A stretch of DNA of 64,000 nt, from contig NZ_CP021434.1 of NCBI RefSeq assembly GCF_002162355.1, positions 1,896,001-1,960,000 on the forward strand, given 5' to 3'. Shown one piece after another: positions 8,743 through 19,141 of the stretch (the stretch's first letter is position 1; the number at the start of each line of letters is the position of its first letter). Source of the DNA: Tumebacillus avium. GTDB taxonomy: Bacteria; Bacillota; Bacilli; Tumebacillales; Tumebacillaceae. The translations under genes were made by a program, and so were the position numbers. The notes under the pieces were generated by a model. The model saw nothing but the letters and a program-made list of their open reading frames with translations. It was not told the DNA's origin and searched no databases.

Positions 8743-8815
8743 CCGGGGCTTTACTGCCGGACCGCCTTCATCCCTTGACCGAGAGGAGGCGGGGAGTGAG
8801 TCCCGGTGTTTTTTA
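8743..8815 (+). terminator. Structured, terminator-like element between purB and purC
   Basis: CCGGGGCT (8743-8750) can pair with AGTCCCGG (8799-8806, one G-U). Inside it CCGCCT (8763-8768) pairs with AGGCGG (8787-8792), and TGTTTTTT follows at 8807-8814. This is the shape of an intrinsic terminator with a nested hairpin, but it lies inside the operon. It may act as a partial attenuator or set mRNA segment stability; there is no direct evidence for either. Confidence 0.5.
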
Positions 8816-8836
8816 TAACAGAGGAGGTTTTCTCTC

Positions 8837-9556
8837 ATGATTACTAAAGGCGAAATGCTCTACGAAGGCAAAGCAAAACGCGTTTTTCATACCGACAACT
8901 CGGATCAATATATCGTGGAATACAAAGACGACGCTACCGCTTTTAACGGCGAGAAAAAAGGCACCATCTCCGGCAAAGGCCAGCTGAACAACGCCATCTC
9001 CACCATCTTCATGGAGATGCTCAAAGAGCACAACATCCCGACCCACTTCATCTCCAAGCTGAACGCGAACGAGCAACTGGTACGAAAAGTCGAAATCGTC
9101 CTGCTTGAAGTAGTAGTCAGAAACATTGCAGCCGGTTCCCTGGCGAAGCGCCTCGGCATGGCGGAAGGCACCGTGCTCCCGAAGGCGGTCGTGGAATTCT
9201 ACTACAAAGACGACGACCTCGGCGACCCGCTGATCAACGACTCGCACATCGACGTGCTGAACCTCGCAACCCCGGAAACGGTTGCCAAGATGGCTGAATA
9301 CGGCCGCCAAATCAACGACATCCTGATCAACTACCTCAAAGACCGCAAAGTAAAACTCGTCGATTTCAAACTCGAATTTGGCATCACCCCGCAAGGCGAA
9401 CTGATCCTCGCCGATGAAATCTCTCCGGACACCTGCCGCTTCTGGGATGCAGACACCAACGAAAAGCTCGACAAAGACCGTTTCCGCCGCGACATGGGCA
9501 ATGTGGAAGAAGCATACCAAGAAATGCTGCGCCGCTTGGGAGGAGTCGAAGTATGA
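8837..9556 (+). CDS. purC: SAICAR synthetase
   Basis: 239 residues. The start [13 protein letters not shown] and the ATP-binding [23 protein letters not shown] stretch are diagnostic. It ligates aspartate to CAIR with ATP. GAGGAGG precedes ATG 8837. The last four bases overlap purS (ATGA), so translation of purC and purS is coupled. Confidence 0.97.
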   Translation: MITKGEMLYEGKAKRVFHTDNSDQYIVEYKDDATAFNGEKKGTISGKGQLNNAISTIFMEMLKEHNIPTHFISKLNANEQLVRKVEIVLLEVVVRNIAAGSLAKRLGMAEGTVLPKAVVEFYYKDDDLGDPLINDSHIDVLNLATPETVAKMAEYGRQINDILINYLKDRKVKLVDFKLEFGITPQGELILADEISPDTCRFWDADTNEKLDKDRFRRDMGNVEEAYQEMLRRLGGVEV

Positions 9557-9801
9557 TCATCGCTCGCATTCACGTCACCTTGAAACAGTCCGTTCTCGAC
9601 CCGCAAGGCACCGCCGTCACCAAGTCGCTGCACGCGCTTGGCTACAGCGAAGTGGACGATGTGCGCATCGGCAAATTCCTCGAGCTGAAAATCAACACGA
9701 CCGACCGTGGCGCAGCAGAAGCTCGCGTGACCGACATGTGCGAAAAACTGCTCGCCAACACCGTCATCGAAAAATACGAATTCGAACTTGTGGAGGCCTA
9801 A
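9553..9801 (+). CDS. purS: FGAM synthase subunit PurS
   Basis: 82 residues, the usual size. The sequence [19 protein letters not shown] is typical. PurS dimers bridge PurQ (glutaminase) and the small-type PurL to form the three-part formylglycinamidine ribonucleotide synthase found in Gram-positive bacteria. It overlaps purC by four bases and is three bases from purQ. Confidence 0.96.
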   Translation: MIIARIHVTLKQSVLDPQGTAVTKSLHALGYSEVDDVRIGKFLELKINTTDRGAAEARVTDMCEKLLANTVIEKYEFELVEA

Positions 9802-9804
9802 ACG

Positions 9805-10485
9805 ATGAAATTCGCCGTCCTGGTTTTTCCGGGTTCCAACTGTGACATCGACGCAGTGAAAGCGGTGGAAGACGTGCTCGGCGAAGGAGTCGAGCCGGTC
9901 TGGCACACCACCACCGATCTGTCCGACTATGACGCCATCATCGTACCGGGTGGCTTCTCCTATGGCGATTACCTGCGCTGCGGCGCGATCGCCCGTTTCT
10001 CCCCGGTGATGGAAGCGGTGAAGCAGGAGGCTGCCAACGGCAAATTTGTCATCGGCATCTGCAACGGCTTCCAGATCCTCACCGAGTCCGGCCTGCTGCC
10101 GGGTGCCTTGCGCCACAACGATCACCTGCAGTTCCGCTGCGCGATCTCGCCGCTTGTCGTCGAGAACAACAGCACCCCGTTTACGACCGGCTATGAACAA
10201 GGCCAGGTGATCAACATCCCGATCGCCCACGGCGAAGGCAACTACCACGTCGATGAAGAGACGCTGGCGAAGATGAAAGCGAACAACCAGATCGTCTTCC
10301 GCTACCACGAGCACAACCCGAACGGCTCCTTGGAGCGCATCGCCGGGATCTGCAACGAAGCGGGCAACGTGCTGGGCATGATGCCGCACCCGGAGCGTGC
10401 TGTGCACGAACTGTTGGGCTCGGCCGACGGCAAAGCGCTGTTCACGTCGATTCTGAAAGCATGGAGGGACAAACAAGGTGCGTAA
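9805..10485 (+). CDS. purQ: FGAM synthase glutaminase subunit PurQ
   Basis: 226 residues; class I glutamine amidotransferase. GSNCDID and [15 protein letters not shown] open the domain. The nucleophile Cys lies in [10 protein letters not shown] (about residue 86) and the His-x-Glu pair in [11 protein letters not shown] near residue 195. It hydrolyses glutamine and passes ammonia to PurL. It overlaps the start of purL by eight bases. Confidence 0.97.
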   Translation: MKFAVLVFPGSNCDIDAVKAVEDVLGEGVEPVWHTTTDLSDYDAIIVPGGFSYGDYLRCGAIARFSPVMEAVKQEAANGKFVIGICNGFQILTESGLLPGALRHNDHLQFRCAISPLVVENNSTPFTTGYEQGQVINIPIAHGEGNYHVDEETLAKMKANNQIVFRYHEHNPNGSLERIAGICNEAGNVLGMMPHPERAVHELLGSADGKALFTSILKAWRDKQGA

Positions 10486-12712
10486 CGAACCGACTCCCAA
10501 GCAAATTGCTGACGAAAAAATCTATCGCACGTTCGGACTGAATGACGAAGAGTACGACCGCATCGTCTCCTTGATGGGCCGTCAACCGAACTACACCGAG
10601 ACCGGCATCTACTCGGTCATGTGGTCTGAACACTGCTCCTATAAATCGTCCCGCCCGGTTTTGAAAAAGTTCCCGACCTCGGGCCCGCACGTGCTGCAAG
10701 GCCCGGGTGAAAACGCCGGGATCATCGACATCGGCGACAACCTCGCCGTCTCCTTTAAGATCGAATCGCACAACCACCCGTCTGCGATCGAGCCGTACCA
10801 AGGCGCTGCGACCGGCGTCGGCGGCATCATCCGCGACGTCTTTACGATGGGCGCGCGTCCGATCGCGCTGCTCAACTCGCTGCGCTTCGGCGAGATCGAA
10901 GGCGACGACAACGTACACAACCGCTACCTCTTCTCGAACGTCGTCGCAGGTATCGCCGGTTACGGCAACTGCATCGGCATTCCGACCGTCGGCGGCGAAG
11001 TGGTGTTTGACGACCGTTACCGCCACAACCCGCTGGTCAACGCGATGTGTGTCGGCATCATGACCCACGATGAGATCGCCAAAGGCTTCGCAAGCGGCGT
11101 CGGCAACCCGGTACTGGCAGTTGGCGCACGCACCGGCCGCGACGGCATCCACGGCGCAACGTTTGCGTCGACCGAAGACCCGCACAGTAAAGAGCGCTCC
11201 GCCGTGCAAGTCGGCGACCCGTTCATGGAAAAACTGCTGCTCGAAGCCTGCCTCGAACTGATCGCCACCGGCGACGTGATCGGCATCCAGGACATGGGCG
11301 CTGCAGGTCTGACCTCTTCCTCTTCGGAGATGGCAGCCCGCGCCGGTTCCGGCATCGAGCTCGACATGACGAAAGTGCCGTGCCGCGAAGAAGGCATGAC
11401 TCCGTACGAAATGATGCTCTCCGAATCGCAGGAGCGCATGCTGGTGGTCATGGAACAAGGCAAAGAGCACATCGCCACCGAGATTTTTGAAAAATGGGGT
11501 CTGGAAGCTGCCGTCATCGGCCGTGTCACAGATGACAGCATGCTCCGCCTGAAGTGGGGCGAAGAAACGGTTGCTGAGATCGTCGTCTCCACGCTGGTTG
11601 ACGATGCGCCGGTCTACCACCGTCCGTCCCAGCGTCCGGCCTACCTCGACGCAACGCTGGCATTTGATGCGGCAAGCGTCTCTGTACCGGACAACCTGAC
11701 CGACACCTTGCACGAACTGCTCCGCACCCCGACCATCGCGTCGAAAGAATACGTCTACCAGCAATATGACTACATGGTGCGCACCAACACCGTCGTGCGC
11801 CCGGGCTCCGATGCGGCAGTCGTTTCCATCCGCGGCACCAAAAAGGCGCTGGCGATGAGCACCGACGGCAACGGTCGCTATGTCTACCTCAACCCGTACA
11901 CGGGCGGCGCGCACACGATCGCCGAATCGGCGCGCAACCTGATCTGCTCCGGTGCACGTCCGATGGCGGTCACCGACTGCCTCAACTACTCCTCGCCGGA
12001 GAAGCCGGAGATCTTCTATCAGTTCGAAGAGAGCTGTGCAGGCATCTCCGAAGCATGCCGCGTGCTGGATACGCCGGTCATCTCGGGCAACGTCTCGCTG
12101 TACAACCAGACCAACGATGTCGACATCTACCCGACTCCGATCATCGGTATGGTGGGCCTGATCGAAGACACCGACCACATCACCACCCAGGCGTTTAAAG
12201 CGGCAGGCAGCAAAGTCTACCTGATCGGCCCGTCTGCCACCGGCCAGATCGGCGGCTCCGAATACCTTCGCGTCGTGCACGGCACCGTCGCCGGCGATGC
12301 GCCGCCGCTCGACCTGAACGTGGAAAAAGCGGTGCAGCACGCGACTTTGACCGCGATCCAATCCGGCCTGATCGCATCGGCGCACGACCTCGCAGAAGGC
12401 GGATTGTCCGTTGCGTTGGCAGAGTCGGCGATCGGCGGCAAGATTGGCGCGACGATCGAGATCGCATCTCAGCAGCGTTTGGATGAAATTCTGTTTGGCG
12501 AAGCAGGGTCCCGCATCATCGTTGAAGTGAAGCAGGAGAACGAAGCTGCTTTTGAAGCATTGTTTACGGAAAACAACGTCACGGTCACCCCGCTTGGTCT
12601 CCTCGGCGGCGAGAACCTGACGATTCGCGTAAACGGCAACACCGTTGTTGATGACAAGGTCGAGCACTTGGAAGCCACTTGGAGAGGAGCCATCCCATGT
12701 CTGATGAACTAA
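10478..12712 (+). CDS. purL: FGAM synthase large subunit (small-type PurL)
   Basis: 744 residues, the short PurL form that needs PurS and PurQ. GTG start 10478 lies after GGAGGGACAAACAAG inside the purQ end. Motifs include [38 protein letters not shown] (ATP/FGAR site) and [13 protein letters not shown]. It catalyses ATP-dependent amidation of FGAR to FGAM. It overlaps purF by 16 bases. Confidence 0.97.
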   Translation: MRNEPTPKQIADEKIYRTFGLNDEEYDRIVSLMGRQPNYTETGIYSVMWSEHCSYKSSRPVLKKFPTSGPHVLQGPGENAGIIDIGDNLAVSFKIESHNHPSAIEPYQGAATGVGGIIRDVFTMGARPIALLNSLRFGEIEGDDNVHNRYLFSNVVAGIAGYGNCIGIPTVGGEVVFDDRYRHNPLVNAMCVGIMTHDEIAKGFASGVGNPVLAVGARTGRDGIHGATFASTEDPHSKERSAVQVGDPFMEKLLLEACLELIATGDVIGIQDMGAAGLTSSSSEMAARAGSGIELDMTKVPCREEGMTPYEMMLSESQERMLVVMEQGKEHIATEIFEKWGLEAAVIGRVTDDSMLRLKWGEETVAEIVVSTLVDDAPVYHRPSQRPAYLDATLAFDAASVSVPDNLTDTLHELLRTPTIASKEYVYQQYDYMVRTNTVVRPGSDAAVVSIRGTKKALAMSTDGNGRYVYLNPYTGGAHTIAESARNLICSGARPMAVTDCLNYSSPEKPEIFYQFEESCAGISEACRVLDTPVISGNVSLYNQTNDVDIYPTPIIGMVGLIEDTDHITTQAFKAAGSKVYLIGPSATGQIGGSEYLRVVHGTVAGDAPPLDLNVEKAVQHATLTAIQSGLIASAHDLAEGGLSVALAESAIGGKIGATIEIASQQRLDEILFGEAGSRIIVEVKQENEAAFEALFTENNVTVTPLGLLGGENLTIRVNGNTVVDDKVEHLEATWRGAIPCLMN

Positions 12713-14139
12713 ATATGGACATGACCGACGACGAGATTTTTGACAAATGGCATGAAGAGTGCGGCGTGTTTGGCATCTTCGGACACCCCAATGCGGCACA
12801 ATTGACCTACTATGCGCTGGTCGCTCTGCAGCATCGCGGCCAGGAGTCGGCCGGGATCGCCACGGTTGACGGTTTGAAACTGTATCACCAGAAGGGCATG
12901 GGTCTCGTTGCGGAAGCAATTCCGAACGAGGCCATGCCGCGTCTGTCCAAAGGCCACGCGTCTGTCGGCCATGTGCGCTACTCCACGACCGGCGTTTCGC
13001 AGCTGCTCAACGCTCAGCCGCTGGTGTTTAACTTCCAGCGCGGCAACATGGCGTTGGCGCACAACGGCAACCTCGTCAACGCGCACCAGCTGCACAGCTT
13101 CCTTGAGCGTCGCGGCGCCATCTTCCAATCGACCTCCGACACGGAAGTGGTCGCGCACCTGATCGCCCGCGCCGGCAACCCGGACATGGCGGACAACATC
13201 CGCGAAGCACTGTCGATCGTCAAAGGCGCGTATGCGTTCTGCATCCTGACCGACGACAAGCTGTACGCGATGCGCGATGCGAACGGCCTGCGTCCGATGG
13301 TGCTCGGCAAGATCGGCGATGCCTACTGCGTATCGTCCGAATCCTGCGCGTTTGACACGATCGGCGCGGAGATCATCCGCGACATCGAGCCGGGCGAAAT
13401 GCTGATCATCTCCAAAGACGGCATCGAATCGACCCGCTTTGCCAGCGCTTCAAAGCGTGCGCTCTGCACGTTTGAATACATCTACTTTGCGCGTCCGGAC
13501 TCGGATATCGACGGTTTTAACGTCCATGCCGTGCGCAAAGATTTCGGCAAGCTGTTGTACCGCGAACATCCGGTGGAAGCGGACGTCGTCATCGGCGTGC
13601 CGGACTCCTCGATCTCCTCGGCGATCGGCTATGCGGAAGAGTCGGGCATCCCGTATGAGATCGGACTGATCAAAAACCGCTACATCGGCCGCACCTTCAT
13701 CCAGCCGAGCCAGGAACTGCGCGCGCGCGGCGTCAAGCTCAAGCTGAACGCGGTGCGCCGGATCGTCGAAGGCAAGCGCGTCGTGATGATCGACGACTCG
13801 ATCGTGCGCGGCACCACCTCGGGCCGCATCGTCGACATGCTCCGCGAAGCGGGCGCAGTCGAAGTGCACGTGCGCATCGCGTCGCCGCCGGTCACGCACT
13901 CCTGCTTCTACGGCATCGACACCTCGGCCCGCGATGAGCTGATCGCGTCGAAAAAGTCGGTCGAGCAGATTCGCGAGTATATCGGCGCCGACACGCTGGC
14001 TTATCTGTCGGAAGGCACGATGATGCAGGCGTTTGGCATCATGGACGGCAAAGATCACGGGCACTGCAACGCATGCTTCAACGGGAAATACCCGACCGAA
14101 GTGTACGAAGACCTGAGCAAATCGATCATGGATCGCTAG
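12697..14139 (+). CDS. purF: Amidophosphoribosyltransferase
   Basis: First committed step: PRPP plus glutamine to phosphoribosylamine. The start at ATG 12697 is chosen because AGAGGAG lies nine bases upstream and it gives a 21-residue leader before Cys22 ([11 protein letters not shown]). That Cys becomes the N-terminal nucleophile after propeptide removal, as in B. subtilis PurF. The PRPP site [17 protein letters not shown] is present. Cysteines in the C-terminal part, including [11 protein letters not shown], indicate the oxygen-sensitive 4Fe-4S type. About 480 residues. It lies within the coupled part of the operon. Confidence 0.96.
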   Translation: MSDELNMDMTDDEIFDKWHEECGVFGIFGHPNAAQLTYYALVALQHRGQESAGIATVDGLKLYHQKGMGLVAEAIPNEAMPRLSKGHASVGHVRYSTTGVSQLLNAQPLVFNFQRGNMALAHNGNLVNAHQLHSFLERRGAIFQSTSDTEVVAHLIARAGNPDMADNIREALSIVKGAYAFCILTDDKLYAMRDANGLRPMVLGKIGDAYCVSSESCAFDTIGAEIIRDIEPGEMLIISKDGIESTRFASASKRALCTFEYIYFARPDSDIDGFNVHAVRKDFGKLLYREHPVEADVVIGVPDSSISSAIGYAEESGIPYEIGLIKNRYIGRTFIQPSQELRARGVKLKLNAVRRIVEGKRVVMIDDSIVRGTTSGRIVDMLREAGAVEVHVRIASPPVTHSCFYGIDTSARDELIASKKSVEQIREYIGADTLAYLSEGTMMQAFGIMDGKDHGHCNACFNGKYPTEVYEDLSKSIMDR

Positions 14140-14150
14140 GAGGATACAAA

Positions 14151-15185
14151 ATGAGCGAACTGTACAAAGCGGCGGGCGTCGACATCGACGCGGGCAACGA
14201 AGCGGTCAACCGCATGAAATCCCACGTGGCGCGCACGATGCGCCCGGAAGTGGCGACGATGCTCGGCGGATTTGGCGGCGGGTTTCAGCTCGACGTATCC
14301 AAATACAAGAACCCGATGCTCGTCTCCGGCACCGACGGCGTCGGCACCAAGCTGAAGCTGGCCTTTGCGATGGACAAGCATGACACGATCGGCATCGACG
14401 CGGTGGCGATGTGCGTCAACGACATCGTGGTGATGGGCGCAGAACCGCTCTTTTTCCTCGACTACCTCGCGACCGGCAAAGTGGTGCCGGAAACGATCGA
14501 AAGCATCGTCAAAGGCATCGCCGACGGCTGTGAACAGTCCGGCTGCGCGTTGATCGGCGGCGAGACGGCCGAGATGCCGGGCATGTACCAGGACGGCGAG
14601 TATGACATTGCCGGCTTCACGGTTGGCGTGGTCGACAAAGACAAGCTGATCGACATCAGCAACGTGCAGGCGGGCGACCTGATCGTCGGTTTGTCGTCGA
14701 GCGGGATTCATTCCAACGGCTACTCCTTGGTGCGCAAGCTGTTCTTCGGCGACAACGAGTATTCGCTCGACCATGTGTTCCCGGAGATCGGAGAACCGCT
14801 GGGCGAAGTGCTGCTCACCCCGACCAAAATTTACGTCAAAACGATCTTGAACCTGCTGGAGCGCTTCGACATCCACGCGATGGCGCACATCACCGGGGGC
14901 GGATTTTTGGAAAACATCCCCCGTGCGCTGCCGGAAGGGCTGTCGGCGGAGATCCAAGTCGGCTCCTGGCCGATCCATCAGGTGTTCAACACGATGCGCC
15001 GTCTGGGCAACATCGAGACGTTTGATCTGTTCCGCACCTTTAACATGGGCATCGGCATGATTCTGATCGTTCCGGCGGAGCAGGCGAAAGACATCGTGGC
15101 GGCAGCAGAAGCGCTTGGCGAAGAAGCGAACATCATCGGCGCGATCATCGAAGGTCCGCACGACGTTCAGCTGAAGGGGATTTAA
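14151..15185 (+). CDS. purM: AIR synthetase
   Basis: 344 residues from ATG 14151, chosen for AGGAGGATACAAA directly upstream; an in-frame ATG at 14073 lies inside purF and is rejected. Motifs: [41 protein letters not shown] and the C-terminal [13 protein letters not shown]. It cyclises FGAM to AIR with ATP. Eleven bases after purF, four before purN. Confidence 0.97.
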   Translation: MSELYKAAGVDIDAGNEAVNRMKSHVARTMRPEVATMLGGFGGGFQLDVSKYKNPMLVSGTDGVGTKLKLAFAMDKHDTIGIDAVAMCVNDIVVMGAEPLFFLDYLATGKVVPETIESIVKGIADGCEQSGCALIGGETAEMPGMYQDGEYDIAGFTVGVVDKDKLIDISNVQAGDLIVGLSSSGIHSNGYSLVRKLFFGDNEYSLDHVFPEIGEPLGEVLLTPTKIYVKTILNLLERFDIHAMAHITGGGFLENIPRALPEGLSAEIQVGSWPIHQVFNTMRRLGNIETFDLFRTFNMGIGMILIVPAEQAKDIVAAAEALGEEANIIGAIIEGPHDVQLKGI

Positions 15186-15189
15186 GCAG

Positions 15190-15798
15190 ATGGCGAAGTT
15201 TGCAATTTTTGCATCAGGATCTGGGTCGAACGCCCAGGTCCTGATCCATTGGGTCAAAGAAGGCAAAATCGACGCCGAGCTGGCTTGTCTGGTCTGTGAC
15301 CGGCCGGGGGCGAAAGTGATTGAACGAGCAGAGGCAGCGGAGGTTCCTGTGCTCGTTTATTCACCGAAAGAGTTTGAAAACAAAGCGGCATATGAGGCGC
15401 AAGTCGTGGCCGACCTGCGTGCGCGCGGTGTGGAGTACATCGTGCTGGCAGGCTACCTGCGCATCTGCGGACCGACTTTTTTGGAAGCGTATGCGGGCAA
15501 GACGATCAACCTGCACCCGTCCTTGCTGCCCTTGTTCCCGGGCCTGCATGCGATCCGCGATGCGTTCGAAGCGGGCGTGAAGTACACCGGCGTCACCGTG
15601 CATTTCATCGACGAAGGCGTCGACACCGGCCCGATCATCCGCCAAGAGACGGTCATGGTTGATCAGGAAGATACGTTAGAAACGCTGGCAGAAAAAATTC
15701 ATCAGGCCGAGCACCGCGTTTTACCGGAAGTGGCCGCCCAATTTTTGACCGGAAAAATCCGGCTTGTGAACGGCCAGATCGAGACAGAGATAGAGTAA
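15190..15798 (+). CDS. purN: GAR transformylase (10-formyl-THF dependent)
   Basis: 202 residues. FASGSGSNAQ binds phosphate at the N-terminus. The catalytic Asn and His lie in INLHPSLLPLFPGLH and the Asp in DEGVDTGPII. It formylates GAR to FGAR. It is followed by an unusual 215-base gap holding two tandem repeat arrays before purH, while the rest of the operon is closely spaced. Confidence 0.96.
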   Translation: MAKFAIFASGSGSNAQVLIHWVKEGKIDAELACLVCDRPGAKVIERAEAAEVPVLVYSPKEFENKAAYEAQVVADLRARGVEYIVLAGYLRICGPTFLEAYAGKTINLHPSLLPLFPGLHAIRDAFEAGVKYTGVTVHFIDEGVDTGPIIRQETVMVDQEDTLETLAEKIHQAEHRVLPEVAAQFLTGKIRLVNGQIETEIE

Positions 15799-15810
15799 AA
15801 GGTAGTGGAG

Positions 15811-15930
15811 AAGAACCGAACGGAACCGAACGGAACCGAACGGAACCGAACGGAACCGAACGGAACCGAACGGAACCGAACGGAACCGAACGGAACCGAA
15901 CGGAACCGAACGGAATCGTACGGAAGAGAA
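15811..15930 (+). repeat. 10-bp tandem repeat (CGGAACCGAA)n between purN and purH
   Basis: Nine perfect copies of CGGAACCGAA (15821-15910), with a degenerate copy before (AAGAACCGAA) and two after (CGGAATCGTA, CGGAAGAGAA). Each junction makes CCGAAC, the core of the PurR box, giving ten cores in one orientation at one helical turn. It is non-coding: the unit is not a multiple of three and the opposite-strand frame through it is only an RFRSVP repeat. Confidence 0.97.
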
Positions 15931-15944
15931 CGTGTACTTGAATC

Positions 15945-15986
15945 GAAGTATCTGATCTGAAGTATCTGATCTGAAGTATCTGAACT
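15945..15986 (+). repeat. 14-bp tandem repeat (GAAGTATCTGATCT)x3 before purH
   Basis: Three copies: GAAGTATCTGATCT at 15945 and 15959, and GAAGTATCTGAACT at 15973, with a GAAG remnant after. It directly follows the 10-bp array and ends 28 bases before the purH start. No coding potential or clear hairpin is seen. Confidence 0.93.
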
Positions 15987-16013
15987 GAAGCATTGAACGG
16001 AGGAACCTACCTT

Positions 16014-17561
16014 ATGAAACGCGCACTGATCTCAGTATCGGACAAAACGGGCGTTGTCGAGCTGGCCCAAGCGCTCGTCCGCCACGACGTCGAAGTCGTC
16101 TCCACCGGCGGCACGCACAAACTCCTGCAAGACGCCGGCGTGCCCGTCACAAACATCTCGGATATCACTGGCTTCCCGGAAATCATGGACGGCCGCGTCA
16201 AGACCCTGCACCCGAACATCTTCGGCGGCCTGCTGGCGATCCGCTCCAACGAGGAGCACATGGGCGCGATCGGCGGGCTGAACATCCAGCCGATCGACTA
16301 CGTATTCGTCAACCTCTACCCGTTCCAAGCAACGATTGAAAAGCCAAACGTCTCCTTCGAAGACGCCATCGAAAACATCGACATCGGCGGCCCGTCGATG
16401 CTCCGCGCGGCGGCGAAAAACTACCAGGACGTCGCAGTTGTCGTCGACAGCAACGACTACGCCCGCATCATCGACTCGCTCGACAACAACAACCCGCTGA
16501 CCCGCGAAGAACTGCTCGGTCTGGCCACGAAAGTATTCCGCCACACCGCCGCGTACGACGCGCTGATCTCCCAATACCTCTCCAAAGCGACCGGCGAAGA
16601 GTTCCCCGAGCGCCTGACCGTCACTTACGAAAAGGTGCAAGACCTGCGCTACGGCGAGAACCCGCACCAGCAGGCTGCATTCTACGCCGAGCCGGGCGCG
16701 GCCCAGCACACCATTGCCGGCGCGAAACAGTTGCACGGTAAAGAGCTGTCCTACAACAACATCAACGACGCCAACGCAGCGCTCTCCATCGTGCAGGAGT
16801 TCACCGAACCGGCTGTCGTCGCGATCAAGCATACCAACCCGTGCGGCGTCGGCATTGCCGAGAACATTTTTGACGCCTACATCAAAGCATACGAAGCCGA
16901 CCCGGTCTCCATCTTCGGCGGCATCGTCGCTTTGAACCGCGAAGTTGACGCTCCGACCGCACAAAAGATGAGCGAGCTGTTCCTCGAGATCATCCTCGCG
17001 CCGTCCTACACGGCAGAAGCATTGGAGATCCTGACCCAAAAGAAAAACCTCCGCGTCATGACCGTCGCGATGACCCCGCAAGGCGGCATCCAAGCGCTCG
17101 GCACTCCGCGCACCACGCTGAAAGTGCAAGGCGGCCTGCTGATCCAAGACCTCGATCTGAAAACGGTCACTGAAGCGGACGTGCAAGTGGTCACCAAACG
17201 CCAGCCGACCGCCGAAGAGATGAAGCAGTTGCTCTTCGCCTGGAAAGTGGTCAAGCATGTGAAGTCCAACGCGATCGTCCTCGCCCGCGAAGACCGCACA
17301 ATCGGCGTTGGCGCAGGCCAGATGAACCGCGTTGGCGCTGCGAAGATCGCCATCGAGCAGGCAGGCGAGCTGGCAAAAGGCTCCGTGCTGGCATCCGATG
17401 CATTTTTCCCGATGGCCGACACCGTGCAAGCGGCAGCCGCAGCAGGGGTGACCGCAATCGTGCAGCCGGGCGGATCGATCAAAGATGCCGACTCGATCGC
17501 CGCAGCCGATGAAGCGGGCATCGCAATGATCTTCACGTCTGTCCGGCACTTCAAACACTAA
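16014..17561 (+). CDS. purH: AICAR transformylase / IMP cyclohydrolase
   Basis: 515 residues. Start ATG 16014 follows ACGGAGGAACCTACCTT; the GTG/ATG frame at 15993 is rejected. The N-terminal MGS-like cyclohydrolase ([15 protein letters not shown]) is followed by the transformylase half with [13 protein letters not shown] and the catalytic [11 protein letters not shown]. It performs the last two steps to IMP. The 215-base upstream gap with tandem repeats is the widest in the operon. Confidence 0.97.
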   Translation: MKRALISVSDKTGVVELAQALVRHDVEVVSTGGTHKLLQDAGVPVTNISDITGFPEIMDGRVKTLHPNIFGGLLAIRSNEEHMGAIGGLNIQPIDYVFVNLYPFQATIEKPNVSFEDAIENIDIGGPSMLRAAAKNYQDVAVVVDSNDYARIIDSLDNNNPLTREELLGLATKVFRHTAAYDALISQYLSKATGEEFPERLTVTYEKVQDLRYGENPHQQAAFYAEPGAAQHTIAGAKQLHGKELSYNNINDANAALSIVQEFTEPAVVAIKHTNPCGVGIAENIFDAYIKAYEADPVSIFGGIVALNREVDAPTAQKMSELFLEIILAPSYTAEALEILTQKKNLRVMTVAMTPQGGIQALGTPRTTLKVQGGLLIQDLDLKTVTEADVQVVTKRQPTAEEMKQLLFAWKVVKHVKSNAIVLAREDRTIGVGAGQMNRVGAAKIAIEQAGELAKGSVLASDAFFPMADTVQAAAAAGVTAIVQPGGSIKDADSIAAADEAGIAMIFTSVRHFKH

Positions 17562-17576
17562 GAGGGAGGCAATCCC

Positions 17577-18839
17577 ATGAAAGTATTAGTAGTAGGCGGC
17601 GGTGGCCGCGAGCACGCGATCATTTGGAAGCTGTCCCAGTCCCCCAAGCAGCCCAAGTTGTACTGCGCCCCGGGCAACCCCGGCATCGCCGAGCTGGCGA
17701 CGTGCGTCAACATCTCCGCAGAAGACGTGGCCGCTCTGGCCGATTTTGCCGAAGCGGAAGGCATCGAGCTGACCGTCGTCGGCCCGGAAGCGGCGCTCCT
17801 GCTTGGCATCGTCGATGAGTTTGAACAGCGCGGCCTGCGCATCTACGGCCCGAAAAAAGGCGCCGCGCTGATCGAAGGCTCCAAAGCGTTTGCCAAAGAA
17901 GTCATGGCGGCGCAAAATGTCCCGACCGCAGGCGCTGCTTATTTTGGCGAACTGGAAGCGGCCAAAGAGTACGTCCGTGCCCAAGGCGCGCCGATCGTGA
18001 TCAAAGCGGACGGCCTCGCAGCCGGCAAAGGCGTCGTCGTCGCCCAAACGGTGGCAGAAGCGGAAGCGGCGCTCGACATGATGATGAAAGACAAAGCATT
18101 TGGCGACTCCGGCGCACAAGTCGTGGTCGAAGAGTTCCTGACCGGCCAAGAGGCGACCGTGATGGCCTTCATCTCCGGCGACACCGTCAAGCTGATGGCC
18201 CCGGCGCAAGACCACAAGCCTGCTTATGACGGCGACCAAGGCCCGAACACCGGCGGCATGGGCACCTATTCCCCGGTCCCGGTGGTCGACGAGGCGTTGT
18301 TGAAAGAGGTGGAAGAGAAGATCATCCGCCCGGTGATCTACTTCCTCGCCAACAACGGCACCCAGTACAAAGGCACCTTGTACACCGGCCTGATGCTCAC
18401 GGCAGACGGCCCGAAAGTCATCGAGTTCAACGCCCGCTTCGGCGATCCGGAAACGCAAGTCGTGCTCCCGCGTCTGGAAACCGACCTGCTGGACATCTTC
18501 AACGCCGCCGTCGACGGCACGCTCGCCGACCTCGACGTGCAGTGGAGTGACCGTGCGGCCGTCTGCGTAATCATGGCCGCCGGCGGCTACCCGGCCGACT
18601 ACCGCAAAGGCGACCTGATCACCGGCCTCGACTCTGCAGGCAACAACGCCGTCATCTTCCATGCCGGCACCAAGCAAACCGCCACGGGCATCGCCACCAA
18701 CGGCGGCCGTGTCTTGGGCGTCACCGGCTTCGGCGCCGACCTGAAAGCGGCGCAGGCTGAAGCGTACCGCACCGTCGAGAACATCAAGTTTGAAGGCGTG
18801 CATTACCGGAAAGACATTGCCGAAAAAGCGTTTCGATAA
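17577..18839 (+). CDS. purD: GAR synthetase
   Basis: 420 residues. N-terminal VVGGGGREHAIIWKL, ATP-grasp core with IVIKADGLAAGKGVVVA and the metal-binding EFNARFGDPETQVVLPRL. It joins phosphoribosylamine and glycine. It is the last gene of the operon, 15 bases after purH, and a strong terminator follows nine bases after its stop. Confidence 0.97.
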   Translation: MKVLVVGGGGREHAIIWKLSQSPKQPKLYCAPGNPGIAELATCVNISAEDVAALADFAEAEGIELTVVGPEAALLLGIVDEFEQRGLRIYGPKKGAALIEGSKAFAKEVMAAQNVPTAGAAYFGELEAAKEYVRAQGAPIVIKADGLAAGKGVVVAQTVAEAEAALDMMMKDKAFGDSGAQVVVEEFLTGQEATVMAFISGDTVKLMAPAQDHKPAYDGDQGPNTGGMGTYSPVPVVDEALLKEVEEKIIRPVIYFLANNGTQYKGTLYTGLMLTADGPKVIEFNARFGDPETQVVLPRLETDLLDIFNAAVDGTLADLDVQWSDRAAVCVIMAAGGYPADYRKGDLITGLDSAGNNAVIFHAGTKQTATGIATNGGRVLGVTGFGADLKAAQAEAYRTVENIKFEGVHYRKDIAEKAFR

Positions 18840-18847
18840 GCTGTTCA

Positions 18848-18885
18848 CAAGAGCCCTGTGAGAAATCGCAGGGCTCTTGCTTTTT
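18848..18885 (+). terminator. Terminator of the pur operon
   Basis: CAAGAGCCCTG (18848-18858) pairs perfectly with CAGGGCTCTTG (18869-18879), followed by CTTTTT. Confidence 0.92.
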
Positions 18886-18920
18886 CATAAGTTGCAAAAA
18901 TTGACATTTCTTCACCGCAA

Positions 18921-18950
18921 TTGATGCGATGTAGGATACCCCAGTATGGT
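18921..18950 (+). promoter_or_regulatory. Candidate promoter for the small-peptide genes
   Basis: TTGATG (18921-18926), an 18-base spacer and TATGGT (18945-18950). A better -35 (TTGACA at 18901-18906) lacks a good -10 at normal spacing. The start of the first peptide is about 50 bases downstream. Low certainty. Confidence 0.35.
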
Positions 18951-19001
18951 TTATATTTAGATCAAGGAACAACACAACAACAAAACAAGGAGGCAACACA
19001 C

Positions 19002-19097
19002 ATGGAAAACCAAAACATGTTCGACCTGGATCTGGAAGTCACTTCGGAAGCTGCTGAGCACGAGATGGTCCTGATCTCCATCGAATTCTGCTACTAA
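19002..19097 (+). CDS. 31-aa FxLD-leader peptide (mini-lanthipeptide-like), copy 1
   Basis: Encodes a 31-residue peptide beginning MENQNMFDLDLEVTSE and ending ISIEFCY. An AAGGAGG site lies seven to eight bases before the ATG. FDLD at positions 7-10 is the conserved leader box of class I lanthipeptides (FNLD in nisin, FDLD in subtilin). The tail I-S-x-x-x-C copies the first lanthionine ring spacing of nisin/epidermin (ITSISLC, IASKFIC), but the peptide ends one residue after the Cys. A near-copy lies 220 bases downstream. No LanB, LanC, LanT or protease gene is in the window, so modification is unproven. An unmodified regulatory peptide is the alternative. Confidence 0.7.
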   Translation: MENQNMFDLDLEVTSEAAEHEMVLISIEFCY

Positions 19098-19141
19098 GCC
19101 AACGCTTTTCACAAACAACAACCATTAGGGAGGAAACAACC

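Noticed and set aside
10442..12919. Minus-strand 825-codon ORF antisense to purL
   Set aside because: Shadow frame with no recognisable domain; purL on the plus strand is unambiguous.
15811..15930. CRISPR-like array
   Set aside because: Units are 10 bp with no spacers and no cas genes are present.
15721..15993. Minus-strand ORF with RFRSVPFGSV repeats over the purN-purH gap
   Set aside because: It is only the translation of the 10-bp DNA repeat, has no ribosome site and runs antisense to the operon.
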